This document shows positions 32,125-42,639 of a stretch of DNA of 64,000 nt, one piece after another. This DNA comes from Salvia splendens. Its lineage: Eukaryota; Streptophyta; Magnoliopsida; Lamiales; Lamiaceae. The position numbers and the translations under genes were made by a program. The notes under the pieces were generated by a model. The model was given only the letters and a program-made list of their open reading frames with translations. It had not been told where the DNA came from and made no database searches. The DNA lies in the NCBI RefSeq assembly GCF_004379255.2, contig NC_056052.1:7991708-8055707 (forward strand). Reading direction: 5' to 3'. Positions within the stretch are counted from its first letter, which is position 1. Each line of letters opens with the position of its first letter.

Positions 32125-32924
32125 GCTGCAACGTTGTCCAGGGTACAAGAAAACAATCTTGGTAAACGCCACTGTGTTACAACATCTACCAGTAGCTCAC
32201 CAATACTCTTCCCACTATGACTGTCAATCTCGGTGAAGTTGATAATTCTCTTTTGCAACCTCCACTCCTTGTCAATGAAATGTGCTGTAACACACATGTA
32301 GTTTTTGATACTCTTCCCATGCCTGCTTTACTGAAAAACACTTTCATTTGTTCCTTCTGCTGCAAAAACATCTTCACGCAATCAGCTCGTACTGTATATC
32401 TGCTCGGGATTTAGAACATAGGGCATATTTCTGCCACGAAAATCTTGAATCCTTCTTTCTCCACGGCTCTGAAGGGAAGGTCATCAAGGATAATATACTT
32501 GCAAAAAGCTATCCTAGCCTCAGTTTGATTGAATCTCCAACTAATAAGGGACCCCGATCCTTCTTGGCTGAGCTTCATTTGAGTCTTTCCCGCTTGTTGT
32601 TTCTTCAAACACGGAGCATGATGTTTCCACATTGCAGAGGTGCCATTCAACTTCAAATCAGCGGCGATCAACTTGCCACACATCTTACATTTCGGGATGA
32701 TCTCCTACATCAACAAAAGTTTTCTCAAATTCATCCCACACATTAGACCTCTCTGTCGTTGCTCCTGTCTTACTTTTTTTTGACTTCCCATTCTCCTTTT
32801 CTCTCGTAGTTGCATTGTCTTTCCCTAGCTCTTCTATTTCAATATCTTCTAACGTCTCAACATTGAGCTCTGACTGGTTGTTAGCTATTGCTTGAGTGAT
32901 AGATTCAAAACGTTCCATCTTCAA
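32125..32924 (-). pseudogene. hAT transposase (hAT-A), N-terminal half with BED finger
   Basis: Minus-strand from ATG at 32924 (MKMERFESITQAIANN). A basic linker (KENGKSKKSKTGATTERS) leads to the BED zinc finger: VWDEFEKTFVDV, then KMCGKLIAADLKLNGTSAMWKH with the C..C..H residues visible across a short break at 32685. It continues WRFNQTEARIAF, the start of the RNase H-like core, and the conserved MCVTAHFIDKEWRLQKRIINF and LPRLFSCTLDNVAA, where hAT-B is inserted at 32124. The reading frame then resumes at 25694. BED fingers bind the transposon ends. Stops occur at several points. Confidence 0.87.
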
Positions 32925-33330
32925 AATTCACGACTTCAAATTTCAAATTGATAAACATTAAAATGTTAAATACAAAAATCATAATCAATATGAATTACTG
33001 GTAGAGCTACGGATAATTTTAGTAATAGTTAATTTAAACCATAATTGATTAATTTCCATCCCAATTAACGAACACACTAAGAGTGGCAGATGACTACGAA
33101 ATCAGATTGGTAGTCTATATTAATGATTCTAAACATACACTACAAAATTTATATTACACAGATAAAAAATTACAAAACCTAATTTAATCTTCTAATCTTG
33201 AACAACAAACATATTAATCTATCACACTAATTACCTCCTTCACTAATCTATCTCACCAACAATAATTTAATATAACATATATATTACATAATTCCTAATC
33301 TTCTAATTGCCTAATCTGCTAAATTGTTGT
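32925..33330. other. Upstream region of the hAT-A gene, non-coding
   Basis: AT-rich DNA between the hAT-A start codon and copia-3. No coding region. Probably the 5' leader of hAT-A, continued beyond copia-3 at 40393. Confidence 0.5.
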
Positions 33331-33782
33331 TGTGATTGCGAGCTAATGGCGAAAGCTATCAAACTTGGATCAAACACGAACAGAAGTAAAGCACATCGGA
33401 AGTTACGTGGTTCAGCCGTAAAGGCTTACATCCACGGAGCAGACGATCTACTTTATTCACTCAAACACCAAGATCAAAGATACAAGAGATTATACAATCA
33501 CTGATCACACTCAAATCATGAACTCTATAGAGAAAACCCTAACTCTCAGATAGCTCTAAAGAAGAAGATGATCTCACAAAGAAAGTGTGTTGTAACTTGC
33601 TAACTAACTATGATATGCTAAGAAGTAGAATATATACTCTCAGCTCCACGGTTAAAAATGACTCAGCTCGTGCATGAGCTTTCACACTTCATTCCAACCA
33701 CTTTAACCACCTATCTATAGTTATTTGCATCCGGGTCCCCGAGCTTGCAATCTTGTTCAGTAGCTCCCACCATACCTCAACA
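33331..33782 (-). repeat. 3' LTR of copia-3
   Basis: Minus-strand TGTTGAGGTATGG to CGCAATCACA. The polypurine stretch AAGGTGGAGATT precedes it on the minus strand. Confidence 0.88.
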
Positions 33783-33841
33783 AATCTCCACCTTGGGAAT
33801 AGTGAACAAGTCTCAGACCATCTTCTCTCCTTCTCACTCTT

Positions 33842-35500
33842 CTAGTTCTGTTCCAAACCAATCAGCCCCAAGCAATATCTCAACTTGGTGCTGGGAATAA
33901 CCTTCATTAGCATGTCTGAAGCATTGTCATCCGTTAACACTTTTGTCACCCTTACTACTCCTTTGTTCACCTCATCCCTAATAAAATAAAGTCTCACATC
34001 TACATGTTTGATCCTTTCATGGAAAGTTTGGTGCTTAGTCAAGCAAATTGCACTTGCACTATCATAGTTAATCACCATTGATTCTTGATTGATTCCAAAG
34101 TCTCCCAGAATTCCCTTCAGCCAAAACGAATCCTTCACAGCCTCTGCAAGAGCTATATGCTCCGCTTCCGTAGTAGGGAGATCAACCACAGATTGCAAAC
34201 ATGACTTCCAGCTCATAGCAGCCCCATTCAAAGTGAAAACATACCCTGAGTATGACTTTCTAGTATCATAGCTCACTGCGTAGTCTGAATCGGAAAATCC
34301 TACTAACTGATCTCCACCTTCATTCTGACTTCTTTTGAACACTATTGCATAGCCTGCAATCCCCTTCAAGTATCTCCGGATCCATTTAAGAGCATGCCAG
34401 TGTTCAATGCCCGGATCAGCCATGAATCTACTCACCACACTCATAGCATGGCTCAGATCAGGTCTTGTGCAGACCATCGTGTACATCACACTCCCTATGA
34501 TGCTTGCATAAGGGATCTTGCTCATTTCCCTCCTTTGATCTTCAGTGGCAGGGCACTGATCCTTACTGAGCTTAAACTGTTGTGCGAATGGGAGTGTTAC
34601 TGGCTTTGAGTCATGCATCTGGAATCTCTTGAGCACCTTATTCAAATAATCCATTTGAGTCAGTCTCAGTTCCCCCTTGCTTCTCTCTCTGATGATGTCC
34701 ATATCTAGTATCTTCTTGGCATTTGGAGCTGCCACAAGCATGTCGTCGACATAGAGCAACAAGTATGTTGAAACCTTTCCATCAACTCTTCTGATATAAA
34801 CACAATCATCATATCAGGATTTCTCAAAACTGATTTTCTGCATATATTCATCAAACTTGAGGTACCATTGTCTGGAGCCTTGCATAAGGCCATATAAACT
34901 CTTCTTAAGCAGGCACACCTTCCCTTCATCTCCCTTCTTGACAAAGCCTTCGGGATGCTCCATATATATAGTCTCAACAAGATCACCATGTAGAAAAGCT
35001 GTCTTGACATCCAGTTGATGTAATTATCAATCTCTTTGTACAACAATGGCTAGTAGAATTCCAATGGAGCTGTGCTTGACAACCGGGGAAAAATCTCATT
35101 ATAGTCGATCCCCTACTTCTGTGTATACCCCTTGTCCACTAAACGAGCTTTATACCTCACATTTTCATTCTAAAAAACATCTATTTTCTTCTTGAAAACC
35201 CACTTCGATCCAACATTCTTCTGACTTTTTGGCATGAGGACTAGAACACAAGTCCTATTTTTGTACAAAGAATCGATTTCCTCTTGCATTGCTCTCAGCC
35301 ATTTATCCTTTTCTGGAGTTCTCACTACCTCTTTGTAGCTAGATGGCTCATGATAATCAATACTCTCTGCCACAATGACTGCATAATACATCATACCATT
35401 ATCAGCAAACTTGGCTGGGAGCTTAATCTACCTCCCATATTTTCTTGGTGGTGGAGTTGGATCTCATACTAGTTGTTGCTGGACTTCTTCAACCTCTTGT
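33842..35500 (-). pseudogene. Copia-3 reverse transcriptase and RNase H
   Basis: Minus-strand RT pieces: KEVVRTPEKDKWLRAMQEEI (from 35394), VGSKWVFKKK, several shifts through 35170-34770, then LLYVDDMLVA (YVDD intact) from 34762. About 30 residues normally found after YVDD are missing, so that PNAKKIL joins directly to DMDIIRERSKG. The frame then stays open to RNase H (GFSDSDYAVSYDTRKSYSGY, TTEAEHIAL, HVDVRLYFIRD) and a normal end at 33842 (GLIGLEQN). The deletion would disable RT. Confidence 0.88.
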
Positions 35501-35561
35501 CGTGCCTGACTTTGTTCATCAGCAGATTCAAATTCACCTGCTCCAAAATCAAATAGCTCCA

Positions 35562-35883
35562 TGTTAAGGGTGCACTCCCTTAACAAGATTCTGGTGACGA
35601 CGAGCGATCGACGACGGAAGGATAAAGGTGGACGCCACGGGCTTTCCCCGGGATCAGCTCCAAGAACAATACGGAATTGAAATAAAAGCGTGAAAATAAA
35701 ATAGAATGATAATTGATATTTCTTGATTGAATGGGAAGAATACAATGCCTCCTATTTATAAGACTACCCTGACTTAGAGAACAAGAAAAAAAGATCCTAA
35801 TAATATATGAGAAATATATGCTAAATCAATACTAAACTAAATAAGAGAGATTTGAGGATATTCGTAGAGATATTCTCGTATCA
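35562..35883 (-). repeat. 3' LTR of the polymerase-less element
   Basis: On the minus strand it runs from TGATACGAG to GCACCCTTAACA. The last 22 bases form a near-palindrome, GTTAAGGGAGTGCACCCTTAAC. A TATAAATA box is present in the middle on the minus strand. Confidence 0.82.
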
Positions 35884-35913
35884 ACTCCCCCTCGGTTAAA
35901 ATCCACCTTGTCC

Positions 35914-37428
35914 TCAAGGTGGGAACCACGACACAACGAAGAGCGACGCAAACAGAAGTTTTGGTGAGCTTTCCCCTGACACAACGAAGAGCGACGCGAA
36001 CAGAAGTTTTGGCGAGCTCTCCCCTCCTGGATCAAACGCACACTGAATGGTTAAGCGTCTCCATGCACCAATTCCTCGGCGACCAGCTTGGCCGCTTGAT
36101 TGTATATCTTCTCCATAGATAATTATCTTTAAACCGGTATAAGCACCTCGTCTCTTGTTCCAACAAATCTCAACATCTTGAGATGACACATGAGCAACAT
36201 GAATTGATGTGATGATCTCCTTCACTTCACCAATAGAATCCTCCTTCAACGCCTCTTCTTCCTCACTAACATCGAGGATGTACAACTGCAAAATTGGGGA
36301 CGGTTGGGGCGGTTCATCGTCGAACAATTTCCCCTCCTCCCCACTGATATTGCTAGTCACGACAATGGCTTGGTTCGACACGTTTCCGGTATGAGAATAA
36401 GCAACCTCACGATCTATGAATTTTGTCACTTCTGTTGATAATATAGAGTCCGTGGACACCAACCCCCTCTCTGGAATATCACAATGCTCCCCTTCCACCA
36501 TACCACGATTAGAAACGCAGTCGAAATCTTTGGGATCATCACATAAATATTCAACCTGAGCATCTAAAATCAAAGAATCTGACATTGCACCCTCTTGTTC
36601 CCTCATTCGGTGCTTACTTTCATACACATAACTATAAATCCCTTCTTCGCTTACAAATTTAGTAGCTGCCACAGACTGCATAGGAGCTACATTGAATGAA
36701 GTAGATTTGGGTCTCCATGAAAGGGTTTAAGCTGCAGGTATCTCTATTTGAGTTTGATTGTAATAATCAAGCCATCGTTTATAGCGTTGCTGTTCATATC
36801 CGTGGTATTCTTGCCGCACGTGATAGTCCCAAGTAGAGGGTCCGAAACTCGGTGCCCCGTAGGCTAGGGTTGGGTCCAGCTGCGGCTGCGGAGCGTGGTA
36901 GGATTGATTGTGGGGCAGGAAGCCGTGGAGGGCTCGTTGCGAAGGTGGATCCCAACAGCAAGGCGGGCTCGGCAGCGGCTGATTTTTCTCCTGGTGGTGG
37001 TATGGCAGCGGATATTGGTCATATGGTATCAACCCCGATTGTTGGCGGTAGTCGGGAGGCTCCCAGCTCGTTGGACATCGCGTTTGGACCGGCCGCGTGT
37101 GTGGCTGATGCTGTTGCCACAACGAATCCTGCATCTTCGGTTGTTGCGGTTTTAGATAGTGTTGGGGCAGTTGTGCAACGGTGTCCAGCATGGCCGTGTC
37201 GGGTGGATCTGGCTCCGGCCGATGTGGATGCCGCGGTGAAGAAGGACAATGATCATACTCGTCCATCCTCGCCTCCACCCTAGCCATGCGGGCTACTAGA
37301 TGCTCCAACATGGTACGAATTGGATCCAAGGGTGGTGAATCCGCCGCCGGCGAAAGCACTGGGTTTGAAATCGTGGGTAGGGAACACATGGGTTCCGTAC
37401 ACCCGCTTGTTGCCTGAAAGTCTGACAT
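35914..37428 (-). pseudogene. Long ORF of the polymerase-less element, one internal stop
   Basis: Minus-strand from ATG at 37428, 20 bp inside the 5' LTR (MSDFQATSGCTEPMC), to a stop at 35914. One frame of about 505 codons is broken only by a TAA at 36727-36729. The first part has a short helical stretch (TMLEHLVARMARVEARMDEY), then a Pro/Gln/Tyr-rich tract (PYDQYPLPYHHQ, YEQQRYKRWLDYYNQ). The second part is acidic (ISGEEGKLFDDEPP, LDVSEEEEALKED) and ends in a 16-residue tandem repeat. I recognise no retroviral domain and no zinc knuckle. Position suggests a gag-like role, but that is inference; capture of unrelated coding DNA is the alternative. Confidence 0.65.
35930..36025. repeat. 48-bp tandem duplication at the ORF end
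   Basis: Two copies, 35930-35977 and 35978-36025, of a unit starting GACACAACGAAGAGCGACGC with a few differences. It encodes GESSPKLLFASLFVVS twice on the minus strand. Confidence 0.88.
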
Positions 37429-37447
37429 AAGTTCAATGAAAGCACCA

Positions 37448-37758
37448 ACTCCCTTAACAATATTCTGGCGACAACGAGCGGTCGACGACGTAAGGATAAA
37501 GGTGGACGTCACGGGCTTTCCCCGGGATCAGCTCCAAGAACAATACGGAATTGAAATAAAAGCGTGAAAATAAAATAGAAGGATAATTGATATTTCTTGA
37601 TTCAATGGGAAGAATACAATGCCTCCTATTTATAAGACTACCCTGACTTAGAGAACAAGAAAATAAAGATCCTAATAATATATGGGAAATATATGCTAAA
37701 TCAATACTAAACTAAATAAGAGAGATTTGGGGATATTCGTAGAGATATTCTCGTATCA
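37448..37758 (-). repeat. 5' LTR of the polymerase-less element
   Basis: Minus-strand TGATACGAG to GTTAAGGGAGT. It lacks the 12-base end (GCACCCTTAACA) seen in the other LTR, so the palindrome is halved next to the primer-binding site. Confidence 0.8.
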
Positions 37759-37763
37759 CTCCA

Positions 37764-39060
37764 CCTCAACTTGAACATTATCTAACTTTTTCTCAAGAAA
37801 AGACATTTCATCTTCCTTGAAAACAACATCTCTGTTGATGACAACCTTTCCATTACCCGGCTCAGTGCACCATAATCTATACCCCTTTACACCTTTCTAA
37901 TACCAAAGCATAACACATCTGATTGCTCTAGCCTCTAACTTTCCTTTCTTCAAGTGTGCATAAGCTCTTGAGCCAAAAATTCTGAGCTTACTGTAATCTC
38001 CAGATGAGCCATACCACTTACTATCTGGTGTACTGAAATCAATAGATGTTGATGGACACTTATTTATCAACATAGCAGCAATAGCTGTTGCCTCTCCCCA
38101 GAAATTCTTGGGCATCTCAGAATCAGGAAGCATACATCTCACCCTCTCAAGCTTAACTCTCTCTGCCTTACCATTTTGTTGGGGATTGTTAGGCACGGTT
38201 CTGTGTCTTTTGATCCCTTTTAGCTTACAATACTGATCAAACTGAGAGGACATAAACTCAAGCCCGTTGTCAGTTCTTAGGCACTTGAGTGAGCTGCCCT
38301 TCTTAGTCTCTACTTCCTGGCACTACTCTTTGAATTTCATGAAAGCATCTGATTTTTCTCTCATCACATATAGCCATAATTTTCTTGAGAAAAATCATCT
38401 ACTATGGTGATAAAATACCTGCCTCCACCTATGCTCTGAGTCTATGCAGGCCCCCAAATGTCACTATGTGCATAATCTAAGGGAGCTTCTGATGTATGCC
38501 TTGCTTTCAGGTAGCTGAGCTTTTTGCTTTTTCCCAAGATACATTGCTCACATTTTGAAATATCCTCCAATTCTATCCCTGAGCCTGCTGATATAATTCC
38601 AGCTTTGACAAGTTCTTTCATCCCAGAGACCCCCACATGGCCCAGCCTCTTATGCCACACTGTGAGATCAAAACTTTCTGGAAAATTCACTTCAATACAG
38701 ACTGCCTAGGCCTGCAGATAATAGAGATTATTACATCTCTGGCCTTCGTAAAGATCTTTCCATCCTTAGCTACCTTCATGATACACTCCCTTGAGGAAAA
38801 CTCAAAACCTTTTTCTCTCCAAAAGTCCAAGAGAGATCAAATTCCTCTTAATCTTTGGTATATATCTCACCTCAGTGAGGATTATGAAAAAGCCATCCTC
38901 CATAATGAACTTCACCTTGCCCTTTGCTCTCACTTGGCAAACATGATCATTTCCTAGAAACACTAAACCCTCAGAATCTTCAGCATCCATGATCCAGTCT
39001 TTGTGTGAAGTCATGTGGAAACTACACCCAGAATCCATTACCCAAGAATTTATCTACTTC
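37764..39060 (-). pseudogene. Copia-3 protease remnant and integrase
   Basis: On the minus strand SWVMDSGCSFHMTSHKDWI (39038 region) carries the copia protease DSG site. The pre-integrase finger follows (WHKRLGHVGVSGM, CEQCILGK), then LDYAHSDIWGPA, a stop near 38442 and IVDDFSRKLWLYVM in another frame. LRTDNGLEF and PNNPQQNGKAERVK complete the integrase D,D,E triad. Reading ends at 37897 with HLKKGKLEARAIRCV. Integrase would insert the cDNA copy. Stops at 38442 and other points break it. Confidence 0.87.
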
Positions 39061-39905
39061 TATGTGACTTTCATTACTTGAGCAACCTCAATGTGCTCTG
39101 TATGATCAGCTGTATCCTGAACCTTTTGCTCCTCAGCCAGCTTTCTTTTGAGCGCATAACAATCTTTCTTGAGATGCTCGGGCTTCTTGCAATGATGGCA
39201 TGATCTAGTCTCCTTTCCTTCCCCAGATTATTCCTTCCAAGACTTCTTCTGTGACTTTTTCTTCGAAGACTTCTTGGTATCATTCTTCACATTGAGAACT
39301 TCAGCTGATGTATCAACTGATTTGGAGTTGGATCTTTGGATCTTTTTGAGCTTCAAAGCAGAATACACCTCTTCATACGTTATCTTTGAATCCCTCCCCA
39401 AAAGAATGGCATCTTTAAATTGCTCATAACAAACAAGAAGCGAATTCAACAACATTAAGGCCTTGTCTTCGTCCTTGATTTTCTCATCAATCATCTCTAG
39501 ATCATCCACACACTTCCCAAACTTCTCCAACTGCTCAAGAATACTCTAGCCCTCGGAGATTTTGAAAGTAAAAAGTTTCTGCTTCAAATGGAGGCGATTT
39601 GCCAGTGACTTGGTCATGTACAATGACTCAAGTTTTGCCCAGATCTCTACTGCCGTCTCCTCCTTTGAGACTTCCCGCAATACCCTATCGCTTAAACTGA
39701 GGATTAGAGTGTTGTAGGCCCGATCTTGGAGTTCTTGATTCTTCACGACGGCCTTCTCATCCGCAGCCTCTGCCTTAGCATCGTCGGCGCCCTTCAAGAT
39801 CTTCCATAGCCCGTGATGCATCATCACGGCCTTCATATTGAGCTTCCAAAGTTCAAAATCATTTTTCCCTGTGAATTTCTCCATATCGAACTTCGCTGTC
39901 GACAT
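39061..39905 (-). pseudogene. Copia-3 gag with zinc knuckle
   Basis: Minus-strand ATG at 39905: MSTAKFDMEKFTGKNDFELW, then HHGLWKILKGADD and AYNTLILSLSDRVLREV. A stop at 39546 (after FKISEG) is followed in the same frame by LEQLEKFGKCVDDLEMIDEK and DKALMLLNSLLVCYEQFKD. A zinc knuckle of CX2CX4HX4C type (CHHCKKPEHLKKDC) lies near 39170-39215. It resembles gag of Tnt1-type copia elements. A stop after KKSWKE (39228) and one more near 39060 break it. Confidence 0.87.
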
Positions 39906-39936
39906 CGCAACCCCGTTCCCACAGACGGCGCCAATT

Positions 39937-40392
39937 TGTGATTGCGAGCTAATGGCGAAAGATATCAAACTTGGATCAAACACGAACAGAAGTAAAGCAC
40001 ACCGAAAGTTACGTGGTTCAGCCATAAAGGCTTACATCCACGGAGAAGACGATCTACTTTATTCACTCAAACACCAAGATCAAAGATACAATAGATTATA
40101 CAATCACCGATCACACTCAAATCATGAACTCTATAGGGAAAACCCTAACTCTCGGATTTCTCTAAAGAAGAAGATGATCTCACAAAGAAAGTGTGTTGTT
40201 GTAACTTGCTAACTAACTATGAAATGCTAAGAAGTAGAATATATACTCTCAGCTCCACAGTAAAAAATGACTCAGCTCGTGCATGAGCTTTTCACACTTC
40301 ATTCCAACTGCTTTAACCACCTATCTATAGTTATTTGCATCCGGGTCCCCGAGCTACCAATCTTTTTAAGTAGCTCCCACCATACCTCAACA
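39937..40392 (-). repeat. 5' LTR of copia-3
   Basis: Nearly identical to 33331-33782. Visible differences include AAAGATATC for AAAGCTATC and an extra GTT near 40200. The minus-strand internal region begins with TTGGCGCC a few bases beyond its end. Confidence 0.88.
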
Positions 40393-40823
40393 GTTGCATG
40401 CCTGCATATTGCGTAGTATTATAGGCATGTAGTAAATTTCAAACATCAGCATGCATGAAGGGAAAAGAAGTGCATACCTTCTATTCGAGCAACAACGAGG
40501 AGAGGAGAGAAGAGCAGCAGCGGCTGGTCTTGGAGGAGTTGGAGAGAAAGTTTGAAAGGAGCAGCAGCGGCGTGGTTAATTAGGTTTTTAACTTTTCATA
40601 ATTTTAATTTTTACTTTTCTAAAGCCAAAATAATAAAATTAAACTAAATATATAAAAATTAAATATTAGAAAATAACGGTTATTCCGTTCTAACCTTTCG
40701 GTTCTCGGTTAGAACTGAGAACCGAGATTAGCTTAAACTTAATAACCGGCACCGAACCTTAAAAAAGACAAAAACGCGTTGCATCGTCCGCGTCGCCCAC
40801 AGTGGGCGAACGATGGCGCGGAC
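40393..40823. other. Non-coding flank, possibly distal hAT-A DNA
   Basis: Contains a purine-rich tract with GGAGGAGTTGGAGAG words, then AT-rich DNA. Near 40690-40750 the palindromic words GGTTCTCGGTTAGAAC/GAGAACCGAGA and CCGGCACCGAACC resemble hAT subterminal repeats. No gene. The last 50 bp belong to the GC-rich repeat cut by copia-2. Confidence 0.4.
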
Positions 40824-41009
40824 TGTTAGTAAAGGAAAGATTGCAATTAGAATCAATTACTCCAATTAGATGATTGACAGAATATTGTAATTAAGGACCT
40901 TACCATGTATAATGTCTCCAACACCCTATTTAAAGGGTCTCCTATACAATGGAATAATCATCTGATTCTAAACAACTATTCTCAACTATGTTTTCTACTA
41001 CGTTTAACA
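40824..41009 (+). repeat. 5' LTR of copia-2 (186 bp)
   Basis: TGTTAGTAAAGG to CTACGTTTAACA, followed by the Met-tRNA primer-binding site. Confidence 0.9.
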
Positions 41010-41099
41010 TGGTACCAGAGCAGGACTCAGAAAAATTTCATCATTGTCCCTAAACCTTTCCCGGCCCTTTAGCCAAAATCTGCAGAAAACATCCCAAAC

Positions 41100-42330
41100 A
41101 TGTCAGAAAACGACGAAAAAACAGGTTCATCCCAGTCGGATGAGATTGCTCGGCAAATTGCCGAGATCATGAGCCGAAGCCTCGCCATGATAACATCCAA
41201 ACCAAAAACCACAGAAAACCCACCAGAAAAACCAGTTGTGTACAAAATTATACACAACCTCTCCAAGTCGGAGGTAATAAGCAAACGAAGACAACTACTC
41301 CGAATGGGCGGTACTAATGAAGATGGCCATAACCGGCAGGGGAATGGTATCTCACGTAACCAGAGTGTCGCCTCCCCTGCCACGAACAGACCCAGCCTTC
41401 CCGCAATGGCAACAAGCCGATCATTGCGTGTTCACGTGGCTTACACAACATATCGAACCACGGGTGAGCCGTGTGTTGAAGTAACCAACGGCTAAGCACA
41501 TATGGGATGCATTGGCGGTCACTTACGGGAGCGGAGGAGACAAACTCTAGATTTACGACCTGCACATCGAAGCTAGTATGGTGAAACAAGGAAGTCAATC
41601 ACTCGAAGAAGTATGGAGTACCCTCCAAGATCTATGGATCTCGATAGATAAAAAATGAACGAACCCTATGAAGTACCCTGAAGACATGGAAATACACGAC
41701 AATTGGATTCAAGAGCAGAGATTGTACACTTTCCTAACTGCCATTGACGGAAAATACGAATCAACAAAGAGGGAGATAGTCAAGAATGAACCACTTCCCT
41801 CGGTCGATCTTGCGTATAACCTGATCAAGCAAGAAAAAACACGATCCCAAGTATTGCAGTCAGGGACTGAGACCACGATGGATGGCATCGGGGCTAGACT
41901 CATCGTCCGAGGAGGGGCAAACCAGTCCAGCGGCGGCTCGAGGGGCGGCGGCAATCGAGGTGGAGGCAGCTGGAACCGACGAAGTAACGATGAGGACAAA
42001 TCGAAGCTGGTTTGTTCCTATTGCAAAAAGAAGAAACACACAAAGGATTCGTGCTTCGAATTGATCGGATTTCCCGATTGGTGGAAGGAGAAACACGGCA
42101 AGAACCCAAGCGCACCAACGTCTGCCCGCACACCCTGGAACCGCGGTGGTTACACGGCTGCAGCCGTCGGAGGAGATGGAGGAGGCTTCCCTCACGCCAC
42201 CACCGAGGGCAGCAGAGAAGTCACTCAAACTCAGGGCGGCGGTAGGGGAACCACTACAATCGGGGCTGCACAACCATGGACTCGCACCGGTACCGCCAAT
42301 TTCGCCAGAGGGACAGAGATAACAGACTAG
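41100..42330 (+). pseudogene. Copia-2 gag with zinc knuckle, broken
   Basis: ATG at 41100 (MSENDEKTGSSQSDEIARQI) continues to VVYKIIHNL, where it leaves the ancestral frame. Pieces of the middle (VSHVT..., DHCVFTWL) lie in other frames. From 41668 the frame is open for 220 codons: MKYPEDMEIHDNW, LYTFLTAIDGKYESTKREI, a Gly-rich tract and the knuckle CSYCKKKKHTKDSC (CX2CX4HX4C), then FELIGFPDWWKEKH. It corresponds block by block to copia-1 gag. Confidence 0.85.
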
Positions 42331-42639
42331 AGTGAGACGGAATTTGGAGGAGGGTCGACGGCGGGTGAAGGTAAGTTAGGGTTTGAGGGTTCTTTTATTA
42401 AAAAACCCCAAACCCTCCGAAAATCATATTTTTTACCCCATGTCTCTGATAAATTACATTATATACCCCTCTTATTGCCCAAAGAACTCCGAATTCTTAT
42501 TTCTTCCAAATCTGATCCCAAATTATGTAATATCCCTGAAAGTGCCCAAATTGTGTGTAAAAATGGATTTCAACCCCTAGAAAACTTTGGAATTGCGTGT
42601 AAAGTGTCTAGTGAACAAGAGAAAATGATAGGTGGATAT

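Larger units (their letters stand above)
35562..37758 (-). mobile_element. Polymerase-less LTR element (2.2 kb) with its own ORF
   Basis: LTRs of 322 bp (35562-35883) and 311 bp (37448-37758) run in minus orientation, beginning TGATACGAGAATATC. The target duplication CTCCA lies at 35557-35561 and 37759-37763. The minus-strand internal start TGGTGCTTTCATTGAA is a known type of primer-binding site in plant retroelements. The polypurine tract ACCGAGGGGGAGT lies next to the 3' LTR. By eye the LTRs differ by roughly 4 percent. Internal DNA is only about 1.56 kb and encodes no protease, integrase or RT. It is a non-autonomous element of TRIM/TR-GAG style, inserted in copia-3 pol. Confidence 0.85.
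33331..40392 (-). mobile_element. Copia-3, minus-strand LTR retrotransposon split by another element
   Basis: LTRs of about 452-456 bp lie at 33331-33782 and 39937-40392, with TG..CA ends when read on the minus strand. Flanking 5-mers are GTTGT (33326-33330) and GTTGC (40393-40397), a target duplication with one mismatch. The internal region next to the 5' LTR contains TTGGCGCCGTCTGTGGGAA, a frequent start of plant retroelement internal regions. Gag, protease, integrase, RT and RNase H occur in copia order on the minus strand. A 2.2-kb LTR element is inserted at 35562-37758, separating integrase from RT. Gag resembles the Tnt1/Tork type. Confidence 0.9.

Noticed and set aside
36852..37283. 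Plus-strand frames opposite the polymerase-less element ORF
   Set aside because: The minus-strand frame starts next to the primer-binding site and spans the element; the plus-strand frames are compositional shadows.
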